Origin: JABDGZ01 sp964487685
Lineage (GTDB): Bacteria; Omnitrophota; Gorgyraeia; Zapsychrales; Fredricksoniimonadaceae
Assembly (NCBI GenBank): GCA_964487685.1
Contig: CAZASA010000025.1
Span: 1 to 28,596 of the forward strand
Length of the DNA: 28,596 nt
Direction: 5' to 3'
Shown here: positions 1-7,119 of the stretch, one piece after another
How positions within the stretch are numbered: position 1 is the stretch's first letter
Layout of the letters: each line of letters opens with the position of its first letter
The notes under the pieces: model-generated
The model's input: the letters and a program-made list of their open reading frames with translations, nothing else
What the model was told of the DNA's origin: nothing
Databases searched by the model: none
Position numbers and translations under genes: made by a program

Positions 1-483
1 CACACGCAGGATATAATTGCCTACGCCAAGCGCTATAAGTTTGAAAAGTTCGTGATTGAGGTGAACAATTTTCAAGAACTGATGGCGCAGTCTCTTGAAA
101 GAATGGCGCGTGATCAGAATGTTTATATCTCCCTTGAGCGGGTCAATAGTAGCGGCAAAAAGGTGGATAGGATATTTTCTTTATATGAATGGTTAAAAAA
201 TGGCACTATAAAGGTTTGCCGTAACGACAGGATGTTATTAGATCAGTTCCGGGCCTTTCCTCAACAGGGTAAGCCTGATGATGGAATTGATTGCCTTGAA
301 ATGGTTTTTAAGTTTGTGCAAAAAAATCGGCACTTTGGCAAGGAAGAGATGATTAAGCTTCTTCGCAAGTTGAAAAAAGAGCCAGAATCAGAAAAAGATA
401 AAAAACGCGTCAAATATATTGTCGACCCATATGCCGGCGGGGTGAAAATTTTTAAAGACCCATTTGGGCTTATTAAAGTCTAA
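1..483 (+). CDS. terL: Phage-type terminase large subunit, C-terminal nuclease part (5'-truncated by window)
   Basis: The reading frame is open from base 1, so the gene starts upstream; the first in-frame GTG at 52 is internal. The visible 160 residues resemble the C-terminal RNase H-like nuclease domain of phage terminase large subunits, which cut concatemeric DNA during head packaging. The pattern seen is a conserved Val-Glu-Val/Asn-Asn segment, a region ending in an R-I-x-S-L-x-x-W-L-x-N-G stretch, and the terminal acidic motif P-D-D-G-I-D-C-L-E-M, typical of the last catalytic aspartates of this family. A basic tail follows. A hairpin lies just after the stop. No portal or capsid gene is seen downstream, so this is probably the edge of a decayed prophage or phage-derived island. 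The family call rests on motif recall and not on an alignment. Confidence 0.62.
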   Translation, partial: HTQDIIAYAKRYKFEKFVIEVNNFQELMAQSLERMARDQNVYISLERVNSSGKKVDRIFSLYEWLKNGTIKVCRNDRMLLDQFRAFPQQGKPDDGIDCLEMVFKFVQKNRHFGKEEMIKLLRKLKKEPESEKDKKRVKYIVDPYAGGVKIFKDPFGLIKV

Positions 484-500
484 AGATATGGCTTGATAAT

Positions 501-542
501 AAGGCGCTTTCGAGTGATGTATATGATGCTCGGAAGCGCCTT
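501..542 (+). terminator. Hairpin terminator after terminase fragment
   Basis: A 14-bp stem (501-514 paired with 529-542, with one G-T wobble) encloses a 14-nt loop and ends in TTTTAG. It begins 18 bp after the stop of the terminase fragment. The T tract is short, so termination may be weak. Confidence 0.6.
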
Positions 543-577
543 TTAGCAAGAAGCATAAAAGAGAGGAAAAAATAAAA

Positions 578-955
578 ATGAAACCACATGAAATTGGCTA
601 TTATAAAAAGCTAGGCTCGCTAGAGACCTATCTTGAATTATTAAGCAGGGGCATTAGACAGATATGTATTCCAAGCCATGGAGAGGCTAACGTAGAAGAC
701 TTGAATTATGTTCATAAAGAAGCTGAAAAGAAAGGTTTTTGCACTATGCTCATAATTTATAATCGGATTGGTATCGATGGGCGTAAATTTAAAAGCTATC
801 AGCGAATTATATATCGGAAAAATCGAAGAGCGGACGCGTGTTTATTAAGAGCAAAAATGCAAAAAACCACTAAAGCAAAAAGCGATCACAAAATTATAGG
901 GAAGCTGCTGGGGTATGGCAGGGAAGAAATATCTTCATTCATAAGCAGCAGGTAA
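578..955 (+). CDS. Hypothetical protein, 125 aa
   Basis: I do not recognise this protein. It starts at ATG 578 after a purine-rich AGAGGA about 12 nt upstream. It is basic (many Lys/Arg) and soluble, with no signal peptide or membrane segment. The N-terminal half contains alternating hydrophobic stretches (residues 10-35 and 55-85). The C-terminal segment G-K-L-L-G-Y-G-R-E-E-I-S-S-F-I looks like a short helical motif found at the ends of small phage or plasmid proteins. It sits between the terminator of the terminase fragment and a decayed stretch. The frame ends at 955, but another frame (951-1040) continues with convincing protein-like sequence (residues N-L-S-F-R-D-Y-Q-A-G-K-Y-G-W-A). The original gene may therefore have been longer or followed closely by another now broken gene. 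Confidence 0.5.
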   Translation: MKPHEIGYYKKLGSLETYLELLSRGIRQICIPSHGEANVEDLNYVHKEAEKKGFCTMLIIYNRIGIDGRKFKSYQRIIYRKNRRADACLLRAKMQKTTKAKSDHKIIGKLLGYGREEISSFISSR

Positions 956-999
956 GCATTCCCGTAAAGGTCTAGAGCCGAACGGTAATCTTTCATTCC

Positions 1000-1200
1000 G
1001 TGACTATCAAGCTGGAAAATATGGATGGGCGTAGAAAAAGGAAGAAACAGCCAACTGTTGAAGAAAGGAAACCAGAAAGCATTCATTATAACTGCACTGT
1101 GAAAGTCCCCAAGGAAGGCGCAGGTCTCTTCTTTAACGATAAGGCAGATAGGATTCAGAAAGTAGCAGAGATATTGGCTCAGTCTGCATATAAGGCCTAG
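1000..1200 (+). CDS. Small hypothetical ORF, 66 aa (weak)
   Basis: GTG-initiated ORF with no clear Shine-Dalgarno sequence, ending with TAG at 1198-1200. The product is very basic at the N terminus (R-R-K-R-K-K). The later half, with A-D-R-I-Q-K-V-A-E-I-L-A-Q-S-A, looks like a natural amphipathic helix and suggests real coding history. The reading frame is open only from 976, and a different frame upstream looks more protein-like. I therefore suspect a fragment of a decayed gene. No function can be assigned. Confidence 0.3.
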   Translation: MTIKLENMDGRRKRKKQPTVEERKPESIHYNCTVKVPKEGAGLFFNDKADRIQKVAEILAQSAYKA

Positions 1201-1231
1201 AAAGTTTTTGTTTAGACACGAGAGAGCTGGC

Positions 1232-1528
1232 ATGATAAACTCCCTCAATAAAGGAGATTTACGGCAGAGTCAAAATCTATATGCCATCAAACTTTGGGGA
1301 CAAAATAGTAAAATCGTCCTTAATTCTTATGATAAGACAGGATTTGATTTCTAGGAAAATTATGTCGGTCCATCTATGATATCGGCAATTCCCAATTTGA
1401 AATGGCTGCAAGGAATGGTTGTCGGGCGTGGTTTCAAATCAGGGCGTCCGTTGATTATGGAGATTCCATTTAAACAAAAATTTCAGAAAAAGCCGGAGAG
1501 TCAGGGTAAAGGAGTGGGCAGTGGTTGA
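1232..1528 (+). pseudogene. Hypothetical ORF interrupted by one amber codon
   Basis: From ATG 1232 the frame runs 98 codons to TGA 1526-1528 with a single TAG at 1352-1354 (codon 41). Both halves look protein-like: the first has the segment L-Y-A-I-K-L-W-G-Q-N, the second has V-V-G-R-G-F-K-S-G-R-P-L-I-M-E-I-P-F. The end overlaps the GTG start of the next gene by 8 nt, an arrangement typical of translationally coupled phage or plasmid genes. That supports a former real gene. There is no recognised family. The TAG is most simply a nonsense mutation. Confidence 0.35.
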
Positions 1529-2912
1529 CAAAAAGAATGAGCAATGTTTAAGGAAGATTGGCAACGCAGAATCAACCACTGTTGAGTGGAAGAAATCTAC
1601 AGCGTTGATAAATGAGATTATCGAAACAGCTGCCGCCTTTGCGAATACTGAGGGTGGGAGAATCTTCATTGGTGTAGCACCGAATGGAGAAATTATTGGC
1701 GTCTAGATTGGCAAGGGAACTATCGAGAATCTTGCCAATCAGATCAGCCAGCATACTGATCCCAAGGTCATGCCGAAGATTTCGATTAAGAAGATTGATA
1801 GTAAGGATGTAATTGTCGTAGATGTCAAAGCATCGCTGGATCGGCTGGTCTTAGCGTATGGTCGTCCGCATAAGCGTGTGGGCCGCTCATCGCCTAAAAT
1901 GAGTAAGGATGAGTACGAGCGTTTGATTTTGGAAAAGCATAGACAGTCATTGCCTTTTGACGCGGAAGTTTGCAAGGGAGCGTCGCTCTCTGATATCGAT
2001 TCAGAGAAGGTTATGAGTTTCTTGTCTGTAGCGAAAGAAGAGCGTGGGCTCGATATTGATGCAAAAAGTTCCGTCAAAGATGTTTTGATGAGGCTTAACA
2101 TGCTTAAGGGGAAGAAGTTGACGAATGCGTCTATTCTTTTGTTCGGTAAAAAGACGCGGTCTTTTTTTACACAATCTGAGAGCAAATGTATTCGGTTTAA
2201 AGGGCTTGATGTTACTGGAGAGATGATTGACCTTAAGCCCATTAATGGCGACATCGTCAGTCAGCTAAAGGATATTGAGAAGTTCATTTATGATCATATT
2301 TTTATGCGGGCATGGATAGAATCAGGAAAGATGGAGAGGCAGGAGAAGTGGGAGTATCCTCCAAAGGCAATACGTGAAGCCTTGGCCAATGCCATGGCGC
2401 ACAGGGATTATCGCACGACATCGAAAGTTCAGGTTAGGATTTTTGAGGATCGGATTGAGTTTTGGAATCCGGCGATTTTGCCGCAAGGCTGGACAGCGGA
2501 AACTCTTAAGAAAAAACACGAATCCAAGCCGTTTAATCCGTTGTTGGCGGAGTCTTTCTTTTGGATTAAGTACGCTGAAGAAGTTGGCACCGGCACGAAC
2601 AAGATCATTACGTGGTGCAGGGAGTGGGGTTTGCCGGATCCAGATTTTGAGTATGCCGGGAGCAGTTTGGTTGTGACCTTCCGTAAGGGGGGGCTGTCGG
2701 ATCAGGCACTTGGTCAATTAGAGTTGACCGAGCGGCAAATGAAAGCTATTCAATATGTGAGAGAACATGGCGGGATAACTCGTAAGGAATATGTGGCTTT
2801 GGTTAGGATTTCTCCTCGACAGGCCCATTTGGATCTAAGTGTTCTTGTTGGCAAGAAAGCCTTATCAGTGGTTGGTGAGGGGCGGGCCGTCAAATATGTG
2901 TTGCCCAAATAA
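1521..2912 (+). pseudogene. AlbA_2/Schlafen-type ATP-binding transcriptional regulator, split by an in-frame TAG
   Basis: The intact frame would give 463 residues. It starts at GTG 1521, 6 nt after AAAGGAG. Residues 1-61 form the start of an AlbA_2 (Schlafen-like, divergent AAA_4) domain with E-W-K-K-S, A-A-A-F-A-N-T-E-G-G and I-F-I-G-V. A TAG at 1704-1706 then interrupts the conserved G-V-x-I-G-K-G-T loop. The same frame resumes immediately with I-G-K-G-T-I-E-N-L-A-N-Q-I. An ATG at 1770 could start a 380-aa fragment. Further on are a HATPase_c_4-like region (A-N-A-M-A-H-R-D-Y, then G-T-G-T-N-K-I) and a C-terminal winged helix (E-R-Q-M-K-A-I-Q-Y-V). Such proteins are usually DNA-binding regulators on mobile elements. 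With the N-terminal domain cut, the product is probably inactive unless the amber is suppressed; CAG (Gln) to TAG is the simplest origin. Confidence 0.75.
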
Positions 2913-2941
2913 TGCACGATTTGCACGATTATTGCACGATT
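2913..2941 (+). repeat. Three close copies of TGCACGAT
   Basis: TGCACGAT occurs at 2913-2920, 2922-2929 and 2933-2940, immediately after the stop of the broken regulator and 33 bp before the next ATG. Spacings are 9 and 11 bp, about one helical turn. The placement suits iterated protein-binding sites in the promoter region of the 2973 gene, but no partner is known. Confidence 0.4.
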
Positions 2942-2972
2942 ACTGCTTAAAAGGACTTAGGAAGGGAACAAT

Positions 2973-3479
2973 ATGACGAAGCATGACTCCGAGAAAGCGG
3001 CAAAAGGACAAAGAGGTGAAGAAGCCTTGAATGAATGGCTTCAGATAGAGGGGCTCCCTTATTTACATGTGGGACAATCTCCTGATACTTTCTCTACGTT
3101 ATTTCCTGATGTTGTGAAAAGGCCGGATTTTTTAATTCTGTTGCAATCGCTGGGTATGATTGCTGTAGACGCAAAGAATTATCAATTCTCTGGTGGAGTA
3201 TTTACGCTTAATCTTGATCAAGAATTCCGTAAAATGATCACTTTTGAGAGACTGTTTCGTATTCCTGTCTGGTTTGCGTATATGCATGAGAGGGGTAAGA
3301 AATGGTATTGGATCAGCGGATTAAAAGCAGTTGAAGTTGGAGAAGTCAGGGTAAAGAATAAAACAAATGAGAAATTCTTGGCTTTGCATCTGGCAGATTT
3401 CGCAGAGATTAGTTCAAGCAAAGATTTGGGCAAGCTTTATACTATGAAGATAGGATCGCTTGAAAGAATCGCAGAGTAA
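2973..3479 (+). CDS. PD-(D/E)XK-like nuclease, 168 aa
   Basis: Small soluble protein starting at ATG 2973 with GGAAGGG upstream. The N-terminal helix K-G-Q-R-G-E-E-A-L-N-E-W-L (about residues 11-23) supplies the usual first glutamate. R-P-D-F-L-I has Asp52, and G-M-I-A-V-D-A-K-N-Y has Asp66 and Lys68. This E...D...D-x-K order is that of the PD-(D/E)XK nuclease superfamily, including Holliday-junction-resolvase-like and restriction-like proteins. The remaining residues form a beta-rich tail containing K-W-Y-W-I-S-G. It lies between the broken regulator and the primase chimera, as expected for an island nuclease. The specific substrate is unknown. The superfamily call is from motif layout only, and the third acidic position is Asp where Glu is more common. 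Confidence 0.55.
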   Translation: MTKHDSEKAAKGQRGEEALNEWLQIEGLPYLHVGQSPDTFSTLFPDVVKRPDFLILLQSLGMIAVDAKNYQFSGGVFTLNLDQEFRKMITFERLFRIPVWFAYMHERGKKWYWISGLKAVEVGEVRVKNKTNEKFLALHLADFAEISSSKDLGKLYTMKIGSLERIAE

Positions 3480-3532
3480 TAAAGGCCCAATAAGCCTAAG
3501 AAGTTCTCGTCAAGAATATGTGATAACCCAAA

Positions 3533-5464
3533 ATGGACGAGCAAAATAATCACGTTCCACAACGCAAGGCTCTTGAAGAGAGAATAAAGGAAATTGATGA
3601 GCAAATCGCACTACTTAATACTATTAAGAATCAAAGTCTCGCTAAATTGCAGTCCCTTCCTCAAATCACGGCACAGCAGCCTAATCCAGTAATTAACAGT
3701 CAAACTCAAACGTCTGCAGATAAAATCGCATTGTTTAAAAGCTATTTTCGTGGCCGTGACGATGTTTATGCCAAGTTATGGATCAATAATAAAACCGGCA
3801 AGAAGGGGTATAGCCCTGCTTGTAAACATGAATGGGATCAAGCCCTATGCCGTAAGCCTAACATTAAATGTTCTGAATGTCCCAATCAGGGATTTTTGCA
3901 ACCGGATGAGACAGCAATCAGACAGCATTTAACAGGCGCTCAGGTCATGGGAATTTATCCAATGCTCAAGAATGAAAGTTGTTATTTTTTGGCAATGGAT
4001 TTCGATAAAGAGCATTGGCTGGATGATGTGCGGGCAATTATGCAAACCTGCCATGAAGAAGGGGTGACAGCCGCTGTTGAGCGTTCTCGATCAGGAAACG
4101 GTGGTCATGTCTGGATATTCTTTAGTGAAGAAGTACCGGCGCTCTTAGCAAGACGGCTGGGGAGTTTCTTGATAACACAAAGCATGTCCCAACGTTATCA
4201 AATGGATATGAAAAGTTATGATCGTTTGTTTCCAAGTCAGGACACTTTGCCTAAAGGCGGTTTTGGGAATTTGATTGCTTTGCCATTTCAAAAAGAAGCG
4301 ATTACTCGTGGCAATAGTCTTTTTATTGATAGAAGTGGAAAACCGTACACGGATCAATGGCAATTTTTAGCATCAGTTAAGAAAATGTCTTATAAAGAGG
4401 TTGAGTCAATGGGAGAGCAAGCGGTAAAGAAGGACCAAGTGATTGCTGCTCGCCCAAGTCCGGTTGAGGAGAATGATGAGCCGTGGATGCGTCTGCCCTC
4501 TGGGAAGAAAAGATTTAAGGTCGATGTTAAAGATATGCCCCAATCCATAGAGGTTGTGTTAGCTAATCGTATTTATATTAAGATCGGACAAGGCTCACCA
4601 GTTTTGTATAATCAATTAAAACACTTGGCGGCATTTCAGAATCCGGAATTCTATAAAAAGCAAAGGATGCGTTTTTCAACTTATGACACACCGAGGGTTA
4701 TATGCTGCGCGGAAATTGTTGACGGTTATCTTTCCCTTCCTCGTGGTTGTTTGGAAGACGCGCAAGCTTTGCTTAAAGAATATGATATCAAGTTGAATAT
4801 GGAAGATAAACGTATAACGGGTAATGAAACCAATTTTGATTTTGATGGCACCTTGAGCTTGCAGCAAGAAGAAGCTCTGAAAGGGATTCTTGATGTTGAC
4901 TTCGGCGTTTTTGTGGCCCCACCGGGAACAGGTAAAACAGTGTTGGCCATAGCGGCTATTGCTAAACGCAAGACCAATGTTTTGAGTATGTTGTGGGTCG
5001 ATGAAAAGCACGTTCTTTTCCAGGATGATTTTGGAAAGATGTTGCGGCAGCACAGGGACATTTTTACGGCGAAAACAATTTACCAAAGTTTTACGGGATA
5101 TGCTTATTCTCAATTAAAACGCATGACACATTTTCAATTTGAAGGTTACATGGGAGAGAAACGCAAGACATTAGTCGAGCATTTTGGTTACGACACAAAA
5201 AACGCGGCGCATTTGATCCGTTTGCTGCGTATGGGAATAGAGTTTTTACAAGAAGGTATCCTACATGTGACAAGGCCTGATGCACAGGAATTGTTAGCTA
5301 TTAAAAAAGGTGAATGGACATTAGAACGAGTAAAGAAGGAAGCAGAACGATTATTTAAAGAAGCGGAGGAGAAATTTGTAAACAGTAAGTTGCCTGATGT
5401 CGTGGATGAAAAATATGTGGAAAAATTTTTAGTTGATATGATCAAGAAATACAAGGTGTACTGA
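3533..5464 (+). CDS. Chimeric protein: TOTE-type primase plus helicase N-terminus fused to RlaP-like nucleotidyltransferase C-terminus
   Basis: This 643-aa frame joins parts of two different proteins. Residues 10-42 are a predicted coiled coil. Cys97, 106, 113 and 116 form a zinc knuckle. Asp156 and Asp158 (M-D-F-D) and the S-G-N-G-G-H192-V-W-I-F-F segment are the archaeo-eukaryotic primase motifs seen in TOTE conflict-system primases. L-S-L-Q-Q-E-E-A-L (441-449) and the Walker A A-P-P-G-T-G-K-T (462-469) begin a superfamily 2 helicase. After about residue 484 (near base 4982) the helicase stops abruptly; motifs Ia to VI are missing. The remaining 159 residues (G-Y-A-Y-S-Q-L-K-R, G-Y-M-G-E-K-R, N-A-A-H-L-I-R-L-L-R-M-G) match the C-terminal half of RlaP-like phage nucleotidyltransferases, whose catalytic G-S...D-x-D half is absent. 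The primase part may be active; the helicase and transferase cannot be. The next gene overlaps the stop by 1 nt. Confidence 0.75.
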   Translation: MDEQNNHVPQRKALEERIKEIDEQIALLNTIKNQSLAKLQSLPQITAQQPNPVINSQTQTSADKIALFKSYFRGRDDVYAKLWINNKTGKKGYSPACKHEWDQALCRKPNIKCSECPNQGFLQPDETAIRQHLTGAQVMGIYPMLKNESCYFLAMDFDKEHWLDDVRAIMQTCHEEGVTAAVERSRSGNGGHVWIFFSEEVPALLARRLGSFLITQSMSQRYQMDMKSYDRLFPSQDTLPKGGFGNLIALPFQKEAITRGNSLFIDRSGKPYTDQWQFLASVKKMSYKEVESMGEQAVKKDQVIAARPSPVEENDEPWMRLPSGKKRFKVDVKDMPQSIEVVLANRIYIKIGQGSPVLYNQLKHLAAFQNPEFYKKQRMRFSTYDTPRVICCAEIVDGYLSLPRGCLEDAQALLKEYDIKLNMEDKRITGNETNFDFDGTLSLQQEEALKGILDVDFGVFVAPPGTGKTVLAIAAIAKRKTNVLSMLWVDEKHVLFQDDFGKMLRQHRDIFTAKTIYQSFTGYAYSQLKRMTHFQFEGYMGEKRKTLVEHFGYDTKNAAHLIRLLRMGIEFLQEGILHVTRPDAQELLAIKKGEWTLERVKKEAERLFKEAEEKFVNSKLPDVVDEKYVEKFLVDMIKKYKVY

Positions 5465-5739
5465 TGAAAGGTATGAAGAAAATTTCAAAAATTGATTTAA
5501 AAAGAGAATTGCGCAATCTTTTTAAGAGCTTGGATTTTGTGAGTAAGAGTTTTTTGACAAGGCGCAAATCAAAAGTAGGTAAGAGAGACCTTCAGATTTA
5601 TTGTAATATTTATCAGCAATTGGGTCTGGTTTGGGAGTATCTGGGAAGTTACTGCCGGCATTGGGAAGGGTACAGACAAGTCAGCGGTGGTAAAATGGCC
5701 TGTAAGATTTGCGGAAAGATAAAGGGAGTCCGGGTGTGA
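5464..5739 (+). CDS. Small zinc-ribbon-like hypothetical protein, 91 aa
   Basis: The ATG overlaps the stop of the preceding chimera (TGATG), so translation is probably coupled. The N-terminal 60 residues are basic and helical. The C-terminus carries Cys64-x-His66 and Cys80-x-x-Cys83, with a second Cys at 47, consistent with a single zinc-binding knuckle. No catalytic motif is visible. The tight link to the nucleotidyltransferase tail suggests it belonged to that phage-type module and not to the primase. Its function is unknown. Confidence 0.6.
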   Translation: MKGMKKISKIDLKRELRNLFKSLDFVSKSFLTRRKSKVGKRDLQIYCNIYQQLGLVWEYLGSYCRHWEGYRQVSGGKMACKICGKIKGVRV

Positions 5740-5742
5740 CGT

Positions 5743-6366
5743 ATGAGAATAGTGGCCATTGGCGATACACATACTCAACATCATGATGTTGAGGTTCCTG
5801 ATGGGGACATTCTTCTCTTTGGCGGTGATGGTGAATTTCGGTCAGCGTTGGATTTGATCGATTTTAATAATTGGTTATCTACTTTCAAGCATAAGCATAT
5901 TATTGTCATAGCCGGCAATCATGACTTTTTCTGTGAAAGGTATCCCAATGAAGTTAAAAAATATTTAACTAAAGCTGTTTATTTAAGAGATGAACGGCAT
6001 ATTCTGTCTAATGGGATGTCCGTGTGGGGTTCACCGATGACTCAAACATTTATGGACTGGGCATTCATGGAAACAGAAGAAAATCTAGACCGGTATTATT
6101 GGAGTAAAATCCCTAAGGACACCAATATTTTATTGGTACATGGTCCTGCGTATAAACATTTGGACATAGGTCGTCCCCAGCACGGTAATTTAGGGAGTAA
6201 AACACTGGCTAAGAAAATAGAAAAATTGAGAATCCCTTATGTCATTCACGGACATATACATGGCAGCTATGGTATAGAAAAGACAGAGGACACGACCTAT
6301 TTCAATTGTTCTGTTTTGGATGAAGATTATCGATTGGTTAATGCCCCCATTGTGATAGACGTATGA
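5743..6366 (+). CDS. Calcineurin-like metallophosphoesterase, 207 aa
   Basis: The full set of metallophosphoesterase motifs is present in order: G-D8-T-H10, G-G-D29, A-G-N59-H60-D61, V-H133-G, and G-H171-I-H173. These bind the two-metal centre that hydrolyses phosphomonoesters or diesters. The length and the loop after the first motif match the short MPPED/ICC-like subgroup. There is no signal peptide, so it acts in the cytoplasm. It starts 3 bp after the previous stop. The ATG is preceded by GGGAG about 17 nt upstream, which is rather far. Its context beside a nucleotidyltransferase remnant hints at nucleic-acid end processing, but that is inference; cyclic nucleotides or nucleotides are equally possible substrates. 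Confidence 0.85.
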   Translation: MRIVAIGDTHTQHHDVEVPDGDILLFGGDGEFRSALDLIDFNNWLSTFKHKHIIVIAGNHDFFCERYPNEVKKYLTKAVYLRDERHILSNGMSVWGSPMTQTFMDWAFMETEENLDRYYWSKIPKDTNILLVHGPAYKHLDIGRPQHGNLGSKTLAKKIEKLRIPYVIHGHIHGSYGIEKTEDTTYFNCSVLDEDYRLVNAPIVIDV

Positions 6367-6378
6367 AGAGGGATTTGT

Positions 6379-6702
6379 ATGAATAATAAAAACAGTATCA
6401 TTGTTAATAACTTTTCGAGTCCTGCCACTAAACGGATGTATGACCTACAATGGCCAGGTGAGCCATTATTACGGCAAAGTTATCAGGAAGGGCATCAGTG
6501 TGGAGCTTGTTCTTATTTTGCCCCGCTTAATGAAGATTGGGGCATATGTTGCCACCCCAAGTCCAGACACTGCCTTGAGAATATATTCGAGCACTTTATT
6601 TGTGCAGAATATGCAGGGGAAGGCTGGGGACCTCATAGCTTTAGTAAGCGTTTGCGCTGCAAATGTGGTGGTGTCGAGATTCCAAAGTCGAACAACAAAT
6701 AA
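6379..6702 (+). CDS. Cys-rich hypothetical protein, 107 aa
   Basis: Starts at ATG 6379 after AGAGGG. Eight cysteines lie at residues 41, 44, 57, 58, 65, 75, 94 and 96. They sit in a compact block C-G-A-C-S-Y-F-A-P, W-G-I-C-C-H-P-K-S-R-H, F-E-H-F-I-C, followed by G-W-G-P-H-S-F. I recall a conserved family of small phage or bacterial proteins with this layout, but no function is known. Histidines among the cysteines suggest zinc or Fe-S binding. A different forward frame (6401-6709) is also open here but lacks this pattern and is a shadow. The gene follows the phosphoesterase after 12 bp, so the two are probably co-transcribed. Confidence 0.65.
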   Translation: MNNKNSIIVNNFSSPATKRMYDLQWPGEPLLRQSYQEGHQCGACSYFAPLNEDWGICCHPKSRHCLENIFEHFICAEYAGEGWGPHSFSKRLRCKCGGVEIPKSNNK

Positions 6703-6745
6703 TGACTAATGAAAGACAACCAGACTTATAATAAAGAGTAATGCA

Positions 6746-6928
6746 ATGAGTTTCATGATATTCAAAATAAAATGCAAGAAATGTAAGTATATTTTCAACA
6801 CAGCATTTGGGATCGTTGGTACTCGATTCATTGCTCAGCCAGCTAAGAAATGTCCCCAGTGCCACTCTAAGGAAATTAAGAATCTTGGGTTTGATCCGAA
6901 AAAATTCCGAGGACAATTGAAGAAATGA
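6746..6928 (+). CDS. Zinc-ribbon small protein, 60 aa
   Basis: Short basic protein with Cys10-x-x-Cys13 and Cys36-Pro-x-Cys39, the classic rubredoxin-like zinc-ribbon knuckle pair, followed by a lysine-rich tail. The start at ATG 6746 has AAAGAG about 10 nt upstream. It is probably a nucleic-acid or protein-binding accessory factor. It is the third small Cys protein within 1.5 kb. No family name can be given. Confidence 0.6.
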   Translation: MSFMIFKIKCKKCKYIFNTAFGIVGTRFIAQPAKKCPQCHSKEIKNLGFDPKKFRGQLKK

Positions 6929-6971
6929 ATATGAAAAATTGACTAAACCTACGATTTGATTAAGAAAAGCC

Positions 6972-7118
6972 ATGAAACAAAGTACAATCTCCTTTTTATT
7001 AAACCCCGACGAATTTAAGCTATTGGCCAGCATTGTCTATCTTGAGCCATTTTTAGATGAGATTTTGTCATTGAAAGCGCTTACATGCCCGCGAAAAGCT
7101 GGCGGAGAGGTAACTTAA
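6972..7118 (+). pseudogene. Small ORF with apparent +1 frameshift at AAA
   Basis: ATG 6972 opens a 48-codon frame ending at TAA 7116-7118, two bases before the RhuM gene. The first 35 residues, with L-N-P-D-E-F-K-L-L-A-S-I-V-Y-L-E-P-F-L-D-E-I-L, look real. The last dozen are poor. Removing one A from the AAA at about 7080-7082 restores a fluent ending (L-K-R-L-H-A-R-E-K-L-A-E-R, stop at 7111-7113). So this is either a frameshift or an assembly error. There is no known family. Confidence 0.4.
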
Positions 7119-7119
7119 A

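Noticed and set aside
886..1248. 120-aa reverse-strand ORF rich in hydrophobic residues
   Set aside because: It is antisense to several forward frames with better protein-like segments, and it has no ribosome binding site or recognisable motif.
1352..1706. Genetic code with TAG reassigned
   Set aside because: Several intact genes in the window (for example those ending at 8169, 10709, 13615 and 22891) use TAG as a normal stop, so host-wide recoding is excluded; only a phage-specific effect stays possible.
2913..2941. Start of a CRISPR array
   Set aside because: Units are 8 bp with 1-3 bp gaps, far too short, and no cas genes are present.
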